From assembly GCA_902812465.1 (NCBI GenBank), contig CADDZE010000003.1:1-64000 (forward strand): a stretch of 64,000 nucleotides of DNA, written 5' to 3'. The notes beneath the pieces are model-generated. The model was not told the origin of the DNA and made no database searches. It was given only the letters and a program-made list of their open reading frames with translations. The position numbers and the translations under genes were made by a program. This DNA is from Acidobacteriota bacterium (GTDB taxonomy: Bacteria > Acidobacteriota > Terriglobia > UBA7540). This document shows, in pieces, positions 45,872-55,363 of this stretch (positions are counted from its first letter, which is position 1; each line of letters opens with the position of its first letter).

Positions 45872-48694
45872 CTACCTCAGACCAGGGTTTTTTGCCAAGC
45901 TCACCAAATTGGCAAACAATCGGTAGGCCCCGGGAACGCCTTCGGGCAACTGACGGTAAAACGCGTAGGCACAGTAAATATATACCCCCTGGCCGTAACG
46001 GGCATAGAGCAGCCCCCCTTTCTGCGGATCCTGACCCGGATCGTGAGTCTCAAGCAGCGGCTCATAGCGCCGGTCCCAGGTCTTCATGAACTTCGATCCG
46101 CGCTCCTCCACCCACCCCCTGAAGTCGCTCTCGGTAATCTGGTTGGGCCAGGCGAAGATTGGATTCTGAGGGTCGAGGATTTGGACCTTCGAGTCTTCGT
46201 CGGTCACTTCTTCTGGGTTATCGGTCATGCTATAGGGGTAGGGTCCATAGTTATGGTCGAACTCAGGCGTGTTGTACTGCACCACCACCACGCCTCCGTT
46301 CTTCACGTAATCGAGCACGCGGCCGTTGTAGGTAATCAGGTCCTGACGCACGGCGTAGGTTCGCACGCCAAGCAGGATGACGTCGTATTTTGAAAGATCG
46401 CCCGTTGCCAGGTCGGCGCTGGTGAGCAGGTGGACACGGATGCCAAGGTTCTCAAGGGACTGAGGGACATCGTCACCGCTGCCCATGACGTAGCCTACGT
46501 TGAGGCCGGGTGCGACCTTCACATCCACGCCGGTGGTGCGATAGAGAGCGGGCTGATACAGGTTGTAAGGCCGTAGGCCCGGATAGCCGACCGTCTGATA
46601 ACCTTCTCGGTAGGCGCGCCCATTGTATTCCGCCACCGCACCGATCTTATACGGCTTCTGCTCCAAACCGGAGGGATGAATCTCAAAGGCTAGCGGCTGG
46701 TCCTCGCCGTCGTGCTGAGTGGCGAAGTGCGCGGCGCTGGGCGAGGAGGTCCAATCCGGGGGTAGTTCCAGCCGCAGTGTGCCCTGCGCCGGCCCTTTCA
46801 CGTTGCTGTGCACGGTGAGGCTCAAGCGAAACGCTCGCTGCCCCAACGGAACGATACCAGCCCGCGGGGCGATGGAAACGGAAATTGCTGGTCCGACCAC
46901 CATAGGATTCAGTACGGTGCCCTCGCCGTTCACTTGACTTACCGCTTGCACTACCTGTCCTGTGTCAACCGTCACACCCTGGTAGCTGAAGTGCACCCAG
47001 GCGGACAGAGGGTAGGGCATCAATGGGAGGTTGAGATACCGAGGATCGGGGACGTCATAGTAAGGTTGCTCGAGGTTCGGCCGGGTGAAGTAGGGGCGGG
47101 TGAAACTGGCGTTCTCCGGCACGGTGACCAGGAAACGCTGATCGCGAGTTTGATTGCTGCCTAGCGCTCCGGAAAGGTTGCCGCCCAGCGGTTCGACTGC
47201 CCAGCTCTCGCCTGATGGTGTAGCCAGTTCGACTTTCGTCAGCTCGACTGTGGCCGGGCTTTGCACGGCAGTGTGCACCCTTACCCAGAACCGCTGGCCC
47301 GGAATGGCAATCTGGAAGCTCTCCGGCGTTCCCCTGAAGAGGGCGAAGAGTCCCGTAGGTTCGTGCTCGGGAGCGATCGTGGCCTGCATGGAGAAACCGA
47401 GCGCTTGGGCGAGGGCTTCCTGGAACTGTTGCTGCTTTACTGCCAGCTCATAGCTAACGTTGTACTTTGACTCGGCAGAAAGGTTGCTGACGCGCACTTG
47501 CTCGACCAGTGCATTGGTGGCTTTCAGGCCTTCGGCCAGCAAGGGTGCAATCGCTTCCGGATGCTCGACGGAGAAATTCTGCGTGGCTTCTTCAGCCAAG
47601 GTATTGATGCGCGCGAGCCCTTCTTCAAGAAAGGCGGGGCTGCCACCTTCGGCCAGAGACGCGATGCCGGCCAGAGAAGTATCGATGCCGTCAAAAACGG
47701 ACTGCTCCTTCTCCCCCGACGAAACCCGCGAGCCAAAGCGGTGGTAAGCGCTCGTCTGCTGCCCGGCGGCGGGAATGGATGTGCCTCCGTTCTGGGACCG
47801 CTGCCATCCCAGGCCGCGCCGCGAAATCTGCAGGTAGTTTTCGCCGAGCGGTGCGGCGTAATCGCCCACCGGAACTTCCACGTTCACTACCGGTCGGCCG
47901 GGCTCCCAGCGCTTAACGACGTAGTTGTAGACGCCTACCGGCGTCCACTTGCCGGTCGCGTAGTCGTACATGCCCTTTTCCGAAGTGCGCATGAACGGCA
48001 TTCGCGCGTACACTTTGAGTGGGGTCCACGGGTGCAGGCCGGCCTGGATCTGATCAGGGAAGACGCGAGGATCGCCGGCGGCGTTGAAGACCACTTGCGC
48101 CATCTGTCCCGCTACCTGGTGGTTGCCGTGTCCATCGGTGGGTCCGCCGACAAAAACGGAAGTGACCACTAAGGGACGGGTCAGGCGCACAACGCGAACG
48201 ACGTCGTACAGCACGCGGTCGTGTCCCCACTTTTGCAGAGCTTCTTCCTTCGTCTTGGAGAAGCCGTAATCGCAGACGCGCGTGAAGAACTGCTCGGCGC
48301 CGTAATATCGCCCGGCCGCCAGGAGCTCCTCCGTGCGTACCAGACCCAGCGCATCCCAGTAATCGCGTGACATTACGTTGGCCCCGCCCTCACCACGGTT
48401 CAAGGTGAGCAGTGTGACGCGTGCCCCCTGGCCCCGCGATTCGTAAGCCAGCATGCCGCCGTCTTCATCATCCGGATGGGCGGTGATCATGATCAGGCTG
48501 GCGCGCGTGCGAAGCTTCTTCAGCGTCTGCCACAAGCCCGGAGCGCCCCGATCAAGCGGCAGGGGTTCGGCATCAGCTGCTGGGCTAACCGTGATCGGAA
48601 GATTCGGCTGCCCAGTGATCAGGCCCGACCAGATTCCCGCGAAGAGCGCGAAACTCAACCCAGCCATCCAACCTTTGCGTTGCCCGGAGAACAT
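45872..48694 (-). CDS. Large exported PIG-L family deacetylase with C-terminal domains
   Basis: A 940-residue protein from ATG 48694; the open frame continues upstream to 49009 in Arg-rich, unlikely sequence. A signal segment (LSFALFAGIWSGLITG) is followed by the PIG-L domain: IMITAHPDDEDGGML (73-77 HPDDE), LTLNRGEGGANV, DALGLVRTEELLAAGRYYGA and DGHGNHQVAG. The remaining ~650 residues contain beta-rich segments and a C-terminal glutamine-amidotransferase-like part (KYDVILLGVRTYAVRQDL, VVVQYNTPEFD). PIG-L enzymes remove N-acetyl groups from sugars with zinc; long exported forms are common in Acidobacteriota and Bacteroidetes. It has a near-consensus promoter. Confidence 0.9.
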   Translation of the reverse strand: MFSGQRKGWMAGLSFALFAGIWSGLITGQPNLPITVSPAADAEPLPLDRGAPGLWQTLKKLRTRASLIMITAHPDDEDGGMLAYESRGQGARVTLLTLNRGEGGANVMSRDYWDALGLVRTEELLAAGRYYGAEQFFTRVCDYGFSKTKEEALQKWGHDRVLYDVVRVVRLTRPLVVTSVFVGGPTDGHGNHQVAGQMAQVVFNAAGDPRVFPDQIQAGLHPWTPLKVYARMPFMRTSEKGMYDYATGKWTPVGVYNYVVKRWEPGRPVVNVEVPVGDYAAPLGENYLQISRRGLGWQRSQNGGTSIPAAGQQTSAYHRFGSRVSSGEKEQSVFDGIDTSLAGIASLAEGGSPAFLEEGLARINTLAEEATQNFSVEHPEAIAPLLAEGLKATNALVEQVRVSNLSAESKYNVSYELAVKQQQFQEALAQALGFSMQATIAPEHEPTGLFALFRGTPESFQIAIPGQRFWVRVHTAVQSPATVELTKVELATPSGESWAVEPLGGNLSGALGSNQTRDQRFLVTVPENASFTRPYFTRPNLEQPYYDVPDPRYLNLPLMPYPLSAWVHFSYQGVTVDTGQVVQAVSQVNGEGTVLNPMVVGPAISVSIAPRAGIVPLGQRAFRLSLTVHSNVKGPAQGTLRLELPPDWTSSPSAAHFATQHDGEDQPLAFEIHPSGLEQKPYKIGAVAEYNGRAYREGYQTVGYPGLRPYNLYQPALYRTTGVDVKVAPGLNVGYVMGSGDDVPQSLENLGIRVHLLTSADLATGDLSKYDVILLGVRTYAVRQDLITYNGRVLDYVKNGGVVVVQYNTPEFDHNYGPYPYSMTDNPEEVTDEDSKVQILDPQNPIFAWPNQITESDFRGWVEERGSKFMKTWDRRYEPLLETHDPGQDPQKGGLLYARYGQGVYIYCAYAFYRQLPEGVPGAYRLFANLVSLAKNPGLR

Positions 48695-49353
48695 AGCCGC
48701 CCTTTCCTTAAATAGAACGACACGTGCGCGCCATGATGCCGTTAAAGAATGTTGGAGACGACATGGCAGGAGAAAAACCTGAGGTCGCCGCCACCTTCTT
48801 CGATGGTAGCCATCAGAGAGATGCAGGATTATCCGCTTGCGGCCCACTCTTGTCAACATTTGTGCCAAAACGTTACGGTCGGTAGCATTGACCCCCTGTA
48901 CCGGAGAATGAGTTTGCGGACGGCCAATGGCTTCGGTTGCCCTTGGGCGCCCGCCGGAAGCGAGCGAGCTCGAACGGAAAGAAGATCGCGGCCGCCTTTC
49001 TCTCTTCAATGCCGTGTCTAACGGAGCGCGCCAGGCCAGCCTCGCCTTTCTTTAAAGATCCACCAGATCAGACGAGATGGCGGTTTGAACTTGGTCCGCA
49101 CTCCAATGGACTTTGTGCTCTAGACCTCAGCCACGCCTGCGTAAGTTGGACAAGGACCTTTTGCTTGCTAGCCTTACTCAATCGCACGTGGGAGACGAGC
49201 TTCAGGCTTGAGCCGGTGCTGTCTGGCTGGCCACGCCGCAACAGGTGGCTGCAGACGCTGAATCGCGGAGGAAGTCCAGCCGGCCGCTCGCGGTGAGCCA
49301 ACCGTCGTTGGCTGGCAGAAGGCAAAGTGCAGGTCTCGTTGCGCGGGGATTGG
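48695..49353. other. Intergenic region upstream of the PIG-L gene
   Basis: About 660 bases holding the PIG-L promoter (48828-48856) and nothing else that I recognise. The reading frames in it are short, Arg/Ser-rich and lack ribosome sites. Confidence 0.5.
48828..48856 (-). promoter_or_regulatory. Predicted strong sigma-70 promoter of the PIG-L gene
   Basis: On the minus strand TTGACA (48856-48851) and GATAAT (48833-48828) are separated by exactly 17 bases. This is one of the best matches to consensus in the window. It implies a leader of about 125 bases before the ATG at 48694. Confidence 0.7.
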
Positions 49354-49427
49354 TGGGCCTGGGTAGAGTTGAACTACCGACCTCACCCTTATCAGGGGTG
49401 CGCTCTAGCCACCTGAGCTACAGGCCC
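49354..49427 (-). tRNA. tRNA-Ile (anticodon GAT)
   Basis: A 74-base cloverleaf on the minus strand. Acceptor GGGCCTG pairs with CAGGCCC (discriminator A). TAGCTCAGGTGGCTAGAGC forms the D-arm, CACCC-CTGATAA-GGGTG the anticodon arm and GTTCAACTC the T-loop. Anticodon GAT. It stands alone, not in an rRNA operon. Confidence 0.94.
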
Positions 49428-49566
49428 GTAGACAGCCGTGTAGGCCGCTTTCAAGAACCACGCGGCCTTTCTACGTTGCTCCAGTATAGGCAGGCTAGAG
49501 GCAACGCGCAAGCACCAGGCTCTGCCTTCGCCCCTGCCTGAGGTCATTTACATCACAGCCTGACGG

Positions 49567-50220
49567 TCAGCGTTGGAGGGGACGGATGGCGACTTCCTTG
49601 AAGTAGACCACGTCCTTGTCGCTGTGGTTTTGCAGGCCGATGTAGCCCTCGTTTGGGCGCGGCCCGCGGTCAGGCTCGTAGCCCTTCTGCTTGGGCGGCA
49701 CGGGCTGGCCTTCGGTGTAGTCAGTCACCTTTACGCCGTTTACGGTCACAATGGTATGCGGCCCGTCGAGGGTAATGTCCATGGTGTTCCATTCCCCGGC
49801 TTTCTCGGGCCGGGCCAGGGCCTTGGTGAGTGAATAGAGGACGCCAGTACAGTGGTAATCGTCGTCGGAGTTATCGATCTGCACTTCGTACCCGCGGTTG
49901 ACCGGCATCCAGGGCTCCGTGGGCTTCTCGGGTATGCGAATGAACACGCCGGAGTTCGAGCTGTTCTCAACCGGTTTGAACACCACGCGGACGATCGCGT
50001 TGCCGACCTTCTGGCGTGTGTACCAGAGGAGTCCCATTCCGCCGTAGGGCTTCAGCAGGCCGTCCACCACCTTGAAGCCGCCGGGTCCGACGTGCTCCCA
50101 TCCGTCCAGATCCTTGCCGTTAAAGAGCTGCACCCAGCCCTCAGAGTCGGCTGCGGGCCGCGACCTTCCGGGAGCCACCGCCAGGACCAGGAGCAGCGCA
50201 AAGCAAGTACATGCTTTCAT
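49567..50220 (-). CDS. DUF1080 (3-keto-disaccharide hydrolase-like) secreted protein
   Basis: From ATG 50220 the product is 217 residues with a signal peptide (CFALLLVLAVAPG). The concanavalin-type sandwich of DUF1080 is clear: WVQLFNGKDLDGWEHVG near the start, then SNSGVFIRIPEK, GYEVQIDNSDDDYHCTGVLY, EWNTMDITLDGPHTIVTVNG and the C-terminal GYIGLQNHSDKDVVYFKEV. Family members act on or bind saccharides outside the cell and are abundant in Acidobacteriota and Planctomycetes. The substrate is unknown. It lies downstream of a long stem-loop that probably separates it from the homoserine kinase transcript. Confidence 0.9.
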   Translation of the reverse strand: MKACTCFALLLVLAVAPGRSRPAADSEGWVQLFNGKDLDGWEHVGPGGFKVVDGLLKPYGGMGLLWYTRQKVGNAIVRVVFKPVENSSNSGVFIRIPEKPTEPWMPVNRGYEVQIDNSDDDYHCTGVLYSLTKALARPEKAGEWNTMDITLDGPHTIVTVNGVKVTDYTEGQPVPPKQKGYEPDRGPRPNEGYIGLQNHSDKDVVYFKEVAIRPLQR

Positions 50221-50441
50221 TGTCAGCCCCCAGTTGATGTGGATTGGAACATGCGAAGAGTTCTGCATAAGCCTATGGGGAAGAGCCGAAGAAGGCGCCG
50301 TCGGGCATTAAGTTCTTTGCGGCCAGAACGAGATCCGCCTGGGAGCAACAGCGCCGGGCGGAGCCGTCCGTGCTGGCCCCGCTAGTTTCTCCAGCCAGAC
50401 GCGTATTGTACACGGGAATCCAGCCAGTGAAACGAATCGCG

Positions 50442-50478
50442 CCTGGGGTGCGGAGATTTGCATCATCCGCACCCCAGG
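50442..50478 (-). terminator. 13-base-pair perfect stem-loop downstream of thrB
   Basis: CCTGGGGTGCGGA (50442-50454) pairs perfectly with TCCGCACCCCAGG (50466-50478) around an 11-base loop, 10 bases after the thrB stop. No clear T-run follows in either direction, so it could be a terminator, an RNA-stabilising end or both. Confidence 0.55.
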
Positions 50479-50487
50479 AGGGGGAGG

Positions 50488-51330
50488 TCAGACGGGAATG
50501 AGGGAAACCGGGTGCGGGGTTTCATTCACCCACTGTGCGGCGGGCGTGAGCGCTTCCGGGCTCAAGCCGTTCAGCTCGCGGGCGCCGGAATTGGTGGGCG
50601 TGAACTCTGCTGTCGTGGTGGCCACGCCGTAGCGCGCGAAGCACCGCTTCACCGAGCTGATTACATCGGCATGACCTCCGTCAGCCAAGAGGCCGACAGC
50701 GGGCCCAGAGCCGCAGCGGAACACCGCCAGGAGTCCTGGAGCTGAGACCTGCAACGCTTCGTCCAGGCCCGGTACCGATTTCAGCCGCCCAGCGTCAACC
50801 GAGCGAAAGCCGCCTCGCGGAATCACCACCTGCAGTGTACAGTCGGGAGGCACGGGCGCGGGGCGGTAAGTGCCATCCTCCTCGCCCTGTGTCACCAAGC
50901 CACCGAACCAGGCAGCGCGCAGATTGTCAGCTCGGCTCTCAAACTTCGACGCGAGATCGAAGAGAGTCTTCTCATCCAGTGCCAGGCGGTAGAGCCGATC
51001 CGCCGCAACGATACCGGCAAGGACGGCAGCGGCGCTCGAGCCGAGTCCGACACCCACCGGCACCGAGCTGTACATCTCGAAGTCGGCTCCCGTGAACTCC
51101 AGCCCGAGATGGCGAAGCGTTCCTTCCATGGCGCGGACCGTAAGGTTGGAGGCGTCCCGGGGAACCCGCTCTCCGTGATTGCCGAAATAACGCACCATCA
51201 CCTCGCCGTCCCGGCGCGGGGTGACTTTGACGTTGAGGGTGGCGTCGAGCGCCAGGGCTGCGGCATCGGTGGCTCCGCCAAAACCCCCTACCGAAGCAGG
51301 TACACGAATTAGGACGGATCGCGGTGTCAT
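50488..51330 (-). CDS. thrB: Homoserine kinase
   Basis: This 280-residue protein is a GHMP kinase. It has IRVPASVGGFGGATDAAALA near the start, the phosphate loop PVGVGLGSSAAAVLA (motif 2), LRAAWFGGLV and CGSGPAVGLL (motif 3). The order and length fit homoserine kinase, which phosphorylates homoserine on the way to threonine. Other threonine genes are not nearby. The AT-rich stretch at 51450-51480 could hold its promoter. It follows the MFS gene on the same strand with a gap of 247 bases. Confidence 0.88.
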   Translation of the reverse strand: MTPRSVLIRVPASVGGFGGATDAAALALDATLNVKVTPRRDGEVMVRYFGNHGERVPRDASNLTVRAMEGTLRHLGLEFTGADFEMYSSVPVGVGLGSSAAAVLAGIVAADRLYRLALDEKTLFDLASKFESRADNLRAAWFGGLVTQGEEDGTYRPAPVPPDCTLQVVIPRGGFRSVDAGRLKSVPGLDEALQVSAPGLLAVFRCGSGPAVGLLADGGHADVISSVKRCFARYGVATTTAEFTPTNSGARELNGLSPEALTPAAQWVNETPHPVSLIPV

Positions 51331-51577
51331 GGGTCTTGCCTCGCTCTCAAAAGGAACGCGTACCAGCAGTCAAAAGGACGCAGCCGTCGTCTTCCAGGAA
51401 GCTGCTAGACTCAGCCGCAGTTAGCCTACGAGGTTCGAAGGGCAGAGTAAAATACGAAATTTTTATATAGATGATAAGGTTTGTAACTGCTCTTTTGGTG
51501 CTCTAAGCGGCTTAACGATGCGACAAGCCTGCTTCTTTGGGTTCCTGCGTTTAGTCACGACCGGTTTTCCTGCCACC

Positions 51578-52855
51578 CTAGCTGCGATCCGCGGTCTGGG
51601 ATCGAGCGCCTGAGGCTGGGCGTAACAAAATCAGCACGGCCACCGTAGCGGCCAGAGGCAGCGTGGCCGCGGCGAAGAACGCCGGAATATAGGAGAAGCG
51701 GTCTAACAACTTACCGATTGCGAGGGTAAAAACGGCTCCCGCCAAGCCAGCGCCTAGTCCGCTGAGCCCGGTGACCGATGCGACGACGTCCTGCGGGAAC
51801 AGATCCGACGGAAGGGTAAGTCCCATGGTGGACCAGCTGGCGTATCCCCATACGGCCACAGCAATGAGGGCCAGCGCCCAGTACGGGCTGCGCGCCAGGG
51901 CTGCCGGAATGCCGGCGATTACCGGTAGGCAGCTAACCGCGCAAACCCACTTGCGGGCGCGGAGCACGGGCATGCCGCGCTTCACCAGGAAACCCGAAGC
52001 GAGGCCGCCTGTGAAGTTTCCCAAGTCAGCCGCCACAAACGGCACCCAGGCCGAGGCGGCGATCTGCTTCAGGCTGAAGCCGCGAGCATCGCTCAGATAC
52101 TGGGGAAGCCAGAACACGTAGAACCACCAGATTGGATCAGTGAGGGAACGACCCAAGACGATGCCCCAGGTATTGCGCTCCTTGAGGAGGCTCAGCCATT
52201 TCCCCGCACCGCCGCCCTTCGAATGCGTGGCGGTGTCGCGGCCTGCCTCAATCCAGGCTCTCTCTGGTTGCGTCAGGCGGGGATGGCGGTCCAGAGGGTA
52301 GTAAACGCGCAGCCACAAGGCCAGCCAAAGCAGGCCCAGGACGCCTGACAGCACAAAGGCGTAGCGCCAGCCCAACTCCAGTGCCACCCAGGGCACCGCA
52401 ATCGCAGCGACCGCGCCTCCCACGCTTGACCCGCTATCGAAGATGGCCACGGCGATGCCGCGCTCCCTGGCCGGAAACCACTCCGCCACGGCTTTGCTCG
52501 CCCCTGGCCAATTGCATCCCTCGCCGATGCCCAACAAAAAGCGAAACACCGCAAATTGGGATAGAGAGTGAGCGAGGCTGGTCGCCATGCTGACCACCGA
52601 CCACCAGATGACCGCCAGGGCGAGCCCTAAACGCGTGCCAATCACATCCAGGGCCACTCCGCCCACCAGCCACATGGCGGCGTAAGAGACCTGAAATGCG
52701 GAGAACACCCAGGACAACTGCGCGTGACGCAAATGTAGCTCCTGGGTGATGACAGGCGCCAGCACGGAGAGCGTTTGCCGGTTGATGTAGTTGATGGTGG
52801 TGGAGCAGAATAGGGTCCAGGCTATCCACCACCGCTGGCGTGAGGTCGAGTTCAC
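51578..52855 (-). CDS. MFS transporter, anion:cation symporter (hexuronate-type) family
   Basis: A 425-residue protein with 12 predicted membrane helices. The opening WTLFCSTTINYINRQTLSVL and the loop GIGEGCNWPGASKAVAEWFP are typical of the ACS subfamily (ExuT/GudP/DgoT-like), as is RERGIAVAIFDSGSSVGGAV. These import sugar acids with protons. The glucosamine-6-phosphate deaminase-like gene is 145 bases upstream on the same strand, so the true substrate may be an amino-sugar derivative; this is inferred. Confidence 0.88.
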   Translation of the reverse strand: MNSTSRQRWWIAWTLFCSTTINYINRQTLSVLAPVITQELHLRHAQLSWVFSAFQVSYAAMWLVGGVALDVIGTRLGLALAVIWWSVVSMATSLAHSLSQFAVFRFLLGIGEGCNWPGASKAVAEWFPARERGIAVAIFDSGSSVGGAVAAIAVPWVALELGWRYAFVLSGVLGLLWLALWLRVYYPLDRHPRLTQPERAWIEAGRDTATHSKGGGAGKWLSLLKERNTWGIVLGRSLTDPIWWFYVFWLPQYLSDARGFSLKQIAASAWVPFVAADLGNFTGGLASGFLVKRGMPVLRARKWVCAVSCLPVIAGIPAALARSPYWALALIAVAVWGYASWSTMGLTLPSDLFPQDVVASVTGLSGLGAGLAGAVFTLAIGKLLDRFSYIPAFFAAATLPLAATVAVLILLRPASGARSQTADRS

Positions 52856-53000
52856 AGGAGGAGATCCAAGGAGCAGCCTGCCGTACCGGCTGTGGCGCCG
52901 ATGCCTTCACTGGCGGTTCCGGCCGCCATCAGCGCTGAGCCTGTTCGGTTCATTGGCTCAGGGTATGCCTCGACCCAAGGCGTCGCCCGCGCGGCGTTTG

Positions 53001-53831
53001 TTACCAGGCCGGTTGGTCTTGGCTTCGGGCAGGAGGTTCGCCCGCCCAAAGCTCCGGGGATAGTTCGGCGGCTGACTCCCGATCAAGAAACACCGTCGCA
53101 TGGGGATGTCGGCGGAGAATCGTGGCTGGGCAAGCTGTGGCCACCGGTTCCTGCAAGGTCCGGGCGACAATGTGCGCTTTGCGCGGGCCGGGCACAGAAA
53201 GAATCAGCTCAGGCACTCGCAGGAGCGCGGGTATTGTCAAGGTGATAGCCTGCGTCGGGACTTCAGCGAGCTCCGCAAACCAGCCCTCGTTGACCTGTTG
53301 TTGCCGGCAAGTCTGGTCGAGCGAAACCACCTTAGCATCCATGGGATCGTCAAAGTTGGCTTCCGCTGGGTCGTTAAAAGCCAGGTGCCCGTTCTCGCCG
53401 ATGCCCAGCAGGCAAAGCCGCGGCGGGTGTGACCGCAGTAGCGCCGCGTACTCTTCACAGGTCTGCGGAGCGCGTTGCGGATCGCCGTCGATGAAGTGGA
53501 AGCGGCGGAAAGGGACTCGATCCACCAGATTCTCCTGGAGGTAGCGGCGGAACGAAGAGGGATGATTTGGTGCTATACCTAGGTACTCATCCATGTGAAA
53601 GCCGATTACGCGTTCCCACGGCAAGCCCGGAATGGAGGTCAGCGCCTGGAGGGTGGCAAGTTGTGACTCTCCTGTAGCAAAGATCACGCCCACTTCGGCC
53701 TGCTCCTGCGCCAATTGCCGCAGCCGGTTCGCCGCCGCCCAGGCGGCTGCCTTTCCCATCGCCTCCCGATCAGGATAGACTTCCACCTGCAACAGACCAG
53801 CGCGGAAGGAAGCGATGCGGGTTAAGTTCAT
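53001..53831 (-). CDS. nagB: Glucosamine-6-phosphate deaminase-like protein
   Basis: From ATG 53831 the product is 276 residues; the open frame reaches 53915. It has the NagB/RpiA/SOL fold: VIFATGESQLATLQAL, IGFHMDEYLGIAPNHPSSF (substrate binding), LCLLGIGENGHLAFNDP (catalytic Asp/His region) and ITLTIPALLRVPELILSVPG. NagB converts glucosamine-6-phosphate to fructose-6-phosphate and ammonia. The C-terminus departs somewhat from the best-studied enzymes, so a related aldose-ketose isomerase cannot be ruled out. It is followed by an MFS importer gene. Confidence 0.87.
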   Translation of the reverse strand: MNLTRIASFRAGLLQVEVYPDREAMGKAAAWAAANRLRQLAQEQAEVGVIFATGESQLATLQALTSIPGLPWERVIGFHMDEYLGIAPNHPSSFRRYLQENLVDRVPFRRFHFIDGDPQRAPQTCEEYAALLRSHPPRLCLLGIGENGHLAFNDPAEANFDDPMDAKVVSLDQTCRQQQVNEGWFAELAEVPTQAITLTIPALLRVPELILSVPGPRKAHIVARTLQEPVATACPATILRRHPHATVFLDRESAAELSPELWAGEPPARSQDQPAW

Positions 53832-54062
53832 AGGCAACCCGCCGATTGTAGCCCGGGTGAGCTGCGAAAAACTAGTGGCCGCGCCTACCGCAGCCGACGC
53901 GAGCTTCTGTTTCACCTCGGGATAACGCGCGTATGCTTTGCCCTAGGCCCAGCGCCCCTGCCAGCGCGGAGGGTGGAAATCGCGGTCTGGGCAGCCCTGT
54001 TCAGCCATCGCAGAAGGATCATCTGCGCGAAACTATTTGGTTTGGTTCGTGTTATATAGGGT

Positions 54063-54665
54063 GTGGCAACAATGGCCATCGACTCGGACCTCGAGCTGAT
54101 GCTCCGGGTATGCCGTGGCGACACGGAGTCCTTTGAAGTGTTGCTGCGCCGCCACCGGTCGCCGCTGGTTGGCTACCTCTGCCGCATGGTCAGCGACCGC
54201 AGCTTGGCGGAAGACCTGGCGCAGGAGGTTTTTCTGCGGGTCTACCAGGCCCGCAAACGCTACCAGCCGGACGCACGCTTCACCACCTGGCTTTACCGGA
54301 TTGCGACGAACCTTGCTCTGAACGCCATCCGGGACCGCCAACAAGATTCGAAACTCAACGGGGGCGCGGAGCGGACCTCCGACGGGGAAGCCGGCTCGCG
54401 GCTAACGGAAGTGGCAGACGGTAGACCGACGGCAGAACAGGAGCTCATCCGGTCGGATCGCGAGCGTATTATTCGCGAGGCCATTGAAGCTCTACCGGCG
54501 CGGCAGCGGGCCGCCGTGATCCTCCACAAGTACCAGGGAGTGGACTACGCGCAGATTGGCAAAATTCTCGCCCTCTCGGACAGCGCGGTGAAGTCGCTGC
54601 TGTTTCGTGCCTATGAGAGCCTGCGGACCCGCCTTGAGCCGTTGTTGAAAGGAGGCCAGTTGTGA
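54063..54665 (+). CDS. ECF-type RNA polymerase sigma factor
   Basis: About 200 residues; GTG at 54063 or ATG at 54072, neither with a strong ribosome site. Region 2 is LMLRVCRGDTESFEVLLRRH to LAEDLAQEVFLRVYQARKRY and FTTWLYRIATNLALN. An Asp/Glu-rich linker of about 40 residues follows. Region 4 is IREAIEALPARQRAAVILHK with the helix-turn-helix YAQIGKILALSDSAVKSLLF. It directs RNA polymerase to a stress or envelope regulon. Its stop overlaps the anti-sigma start by 4 bases (GTGA), so the two are made together. Confidence 0.92.
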   Translation: MATMAIDSDLELMLRVCRGDTESFEVLLRRHRSPLVGYLCRMVSDRSLAEDLAQEVFLRVYQARKRYQPDARFTTWLYRIATNLALNAIRDRQQDSKLNGGAERTSDGEAGSRLTEVADGRPTAEQELIRSDRERIIREAIEALPARQRAAVILHKYQGVDYAQIGKILALSDSAVKSLLFRAYESLRTRLEPLLKGGQL

Positions 54666-55219
54666 AACCCAAGATTCGTTGTGCCGAGCGGGAGCAGTTG
54701 TTCGCTTATGCCTGCGGGATGCTGAATCCGCGGGAGGCGGGGGAGCTCGGCACGCACATCCGGCAGTGTGAGGCTTGCCTCCGAGTAGTCGAGAGCTACC
54801 GCTGGGTCGATGAGGTGCTGGATGCCTGGAGGCCCGAAGAGCCGTCGCCCTCGTTTGACTCCCGAGTTCAGGCGGCCATCGCCACCGGGGCGACCACCTC
54901 GGCAGGCCTCTGGGCGAGGCTCAAGGGCGGGCTACGCGATTATTGGTGGGGTAGCGGCCGTCGGTTGGCGCCCGTCATGGTGGCGATGGCCGTGGCGGTG
55001 GTCTCCGTTGTAGTTCTCCGCGAGCGTCATGCACCACTTCGCCCGCCGGGACAAACACAACAGGTGGTCCGGACAATCAAGCAGCCATCGTCGGGGGCAG
55101 GGCTGTCGCAGGCATCGATTGAGGCCTCTAGCTCTGCTGTGGATGATTACGATATCTTGGCGAATTTTGAGCTGCTGTCGGAACTCCCGAAGGGGCACGG
55201 CAAGCCGGAAGATAACTGA
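54662..55219 (+). CDS. Membrane-anchored anti-sigma factor with zinc-finger motif
   Basis: A 185-residue protein starting with GTG inside the sigma stop codon. The cytoplasmic part has the zinc anti-sigma motif HIRQCEAC (H-x3-C-x2-C), preceded by the helix LNPREAGELGTH. A single hydrophobic segment (PVMVAMAVAVVSVVVL) crosses the membrane. The outer part is short and ends in an acidic segment (DDYDILANFELLSELP). It should hold the sigma factor inactive until an envelope signal. A DUF3106 gene follows 144 bases downstream. Confidence 0.88.
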   Translation: MKPKIRCAEREQLFAYACGMLNPREAGELGTHIRQCEACLRVVESYRWVDEVLDAWRPEEPSPSFDSRVQAAIATGATTSAGLWARLKGGLRDYWWGSGRRLAPVMVAMAVAVVSVVVLRERHAPLRPPGQTQQVVRTIKQPSSGAGLSQASIEASSSAVDDYDILANFELLSELPKGHGKPEDN

Positions 55220-55363
55220 CGGCGCTGAAGACCATTGCGCTCAGCCTTGCTTCGCGACGAAGCATGGAGGAGGCTGGGCAGAGCAGAGTCCGAAAATGAA
55301 GACCCGCTGAGCGGGAGGAGCTTCCTTGCCAGGGTGTTGAGTGATGGGAGGAGTTGCGAGTCG

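Noticed and set aside
48695-49009. Upstream extension of the PIG-L frame
   Set aside because: It is Arg-rich, and the predicted promoter lies inside it. The signal peptide begins at 48694.
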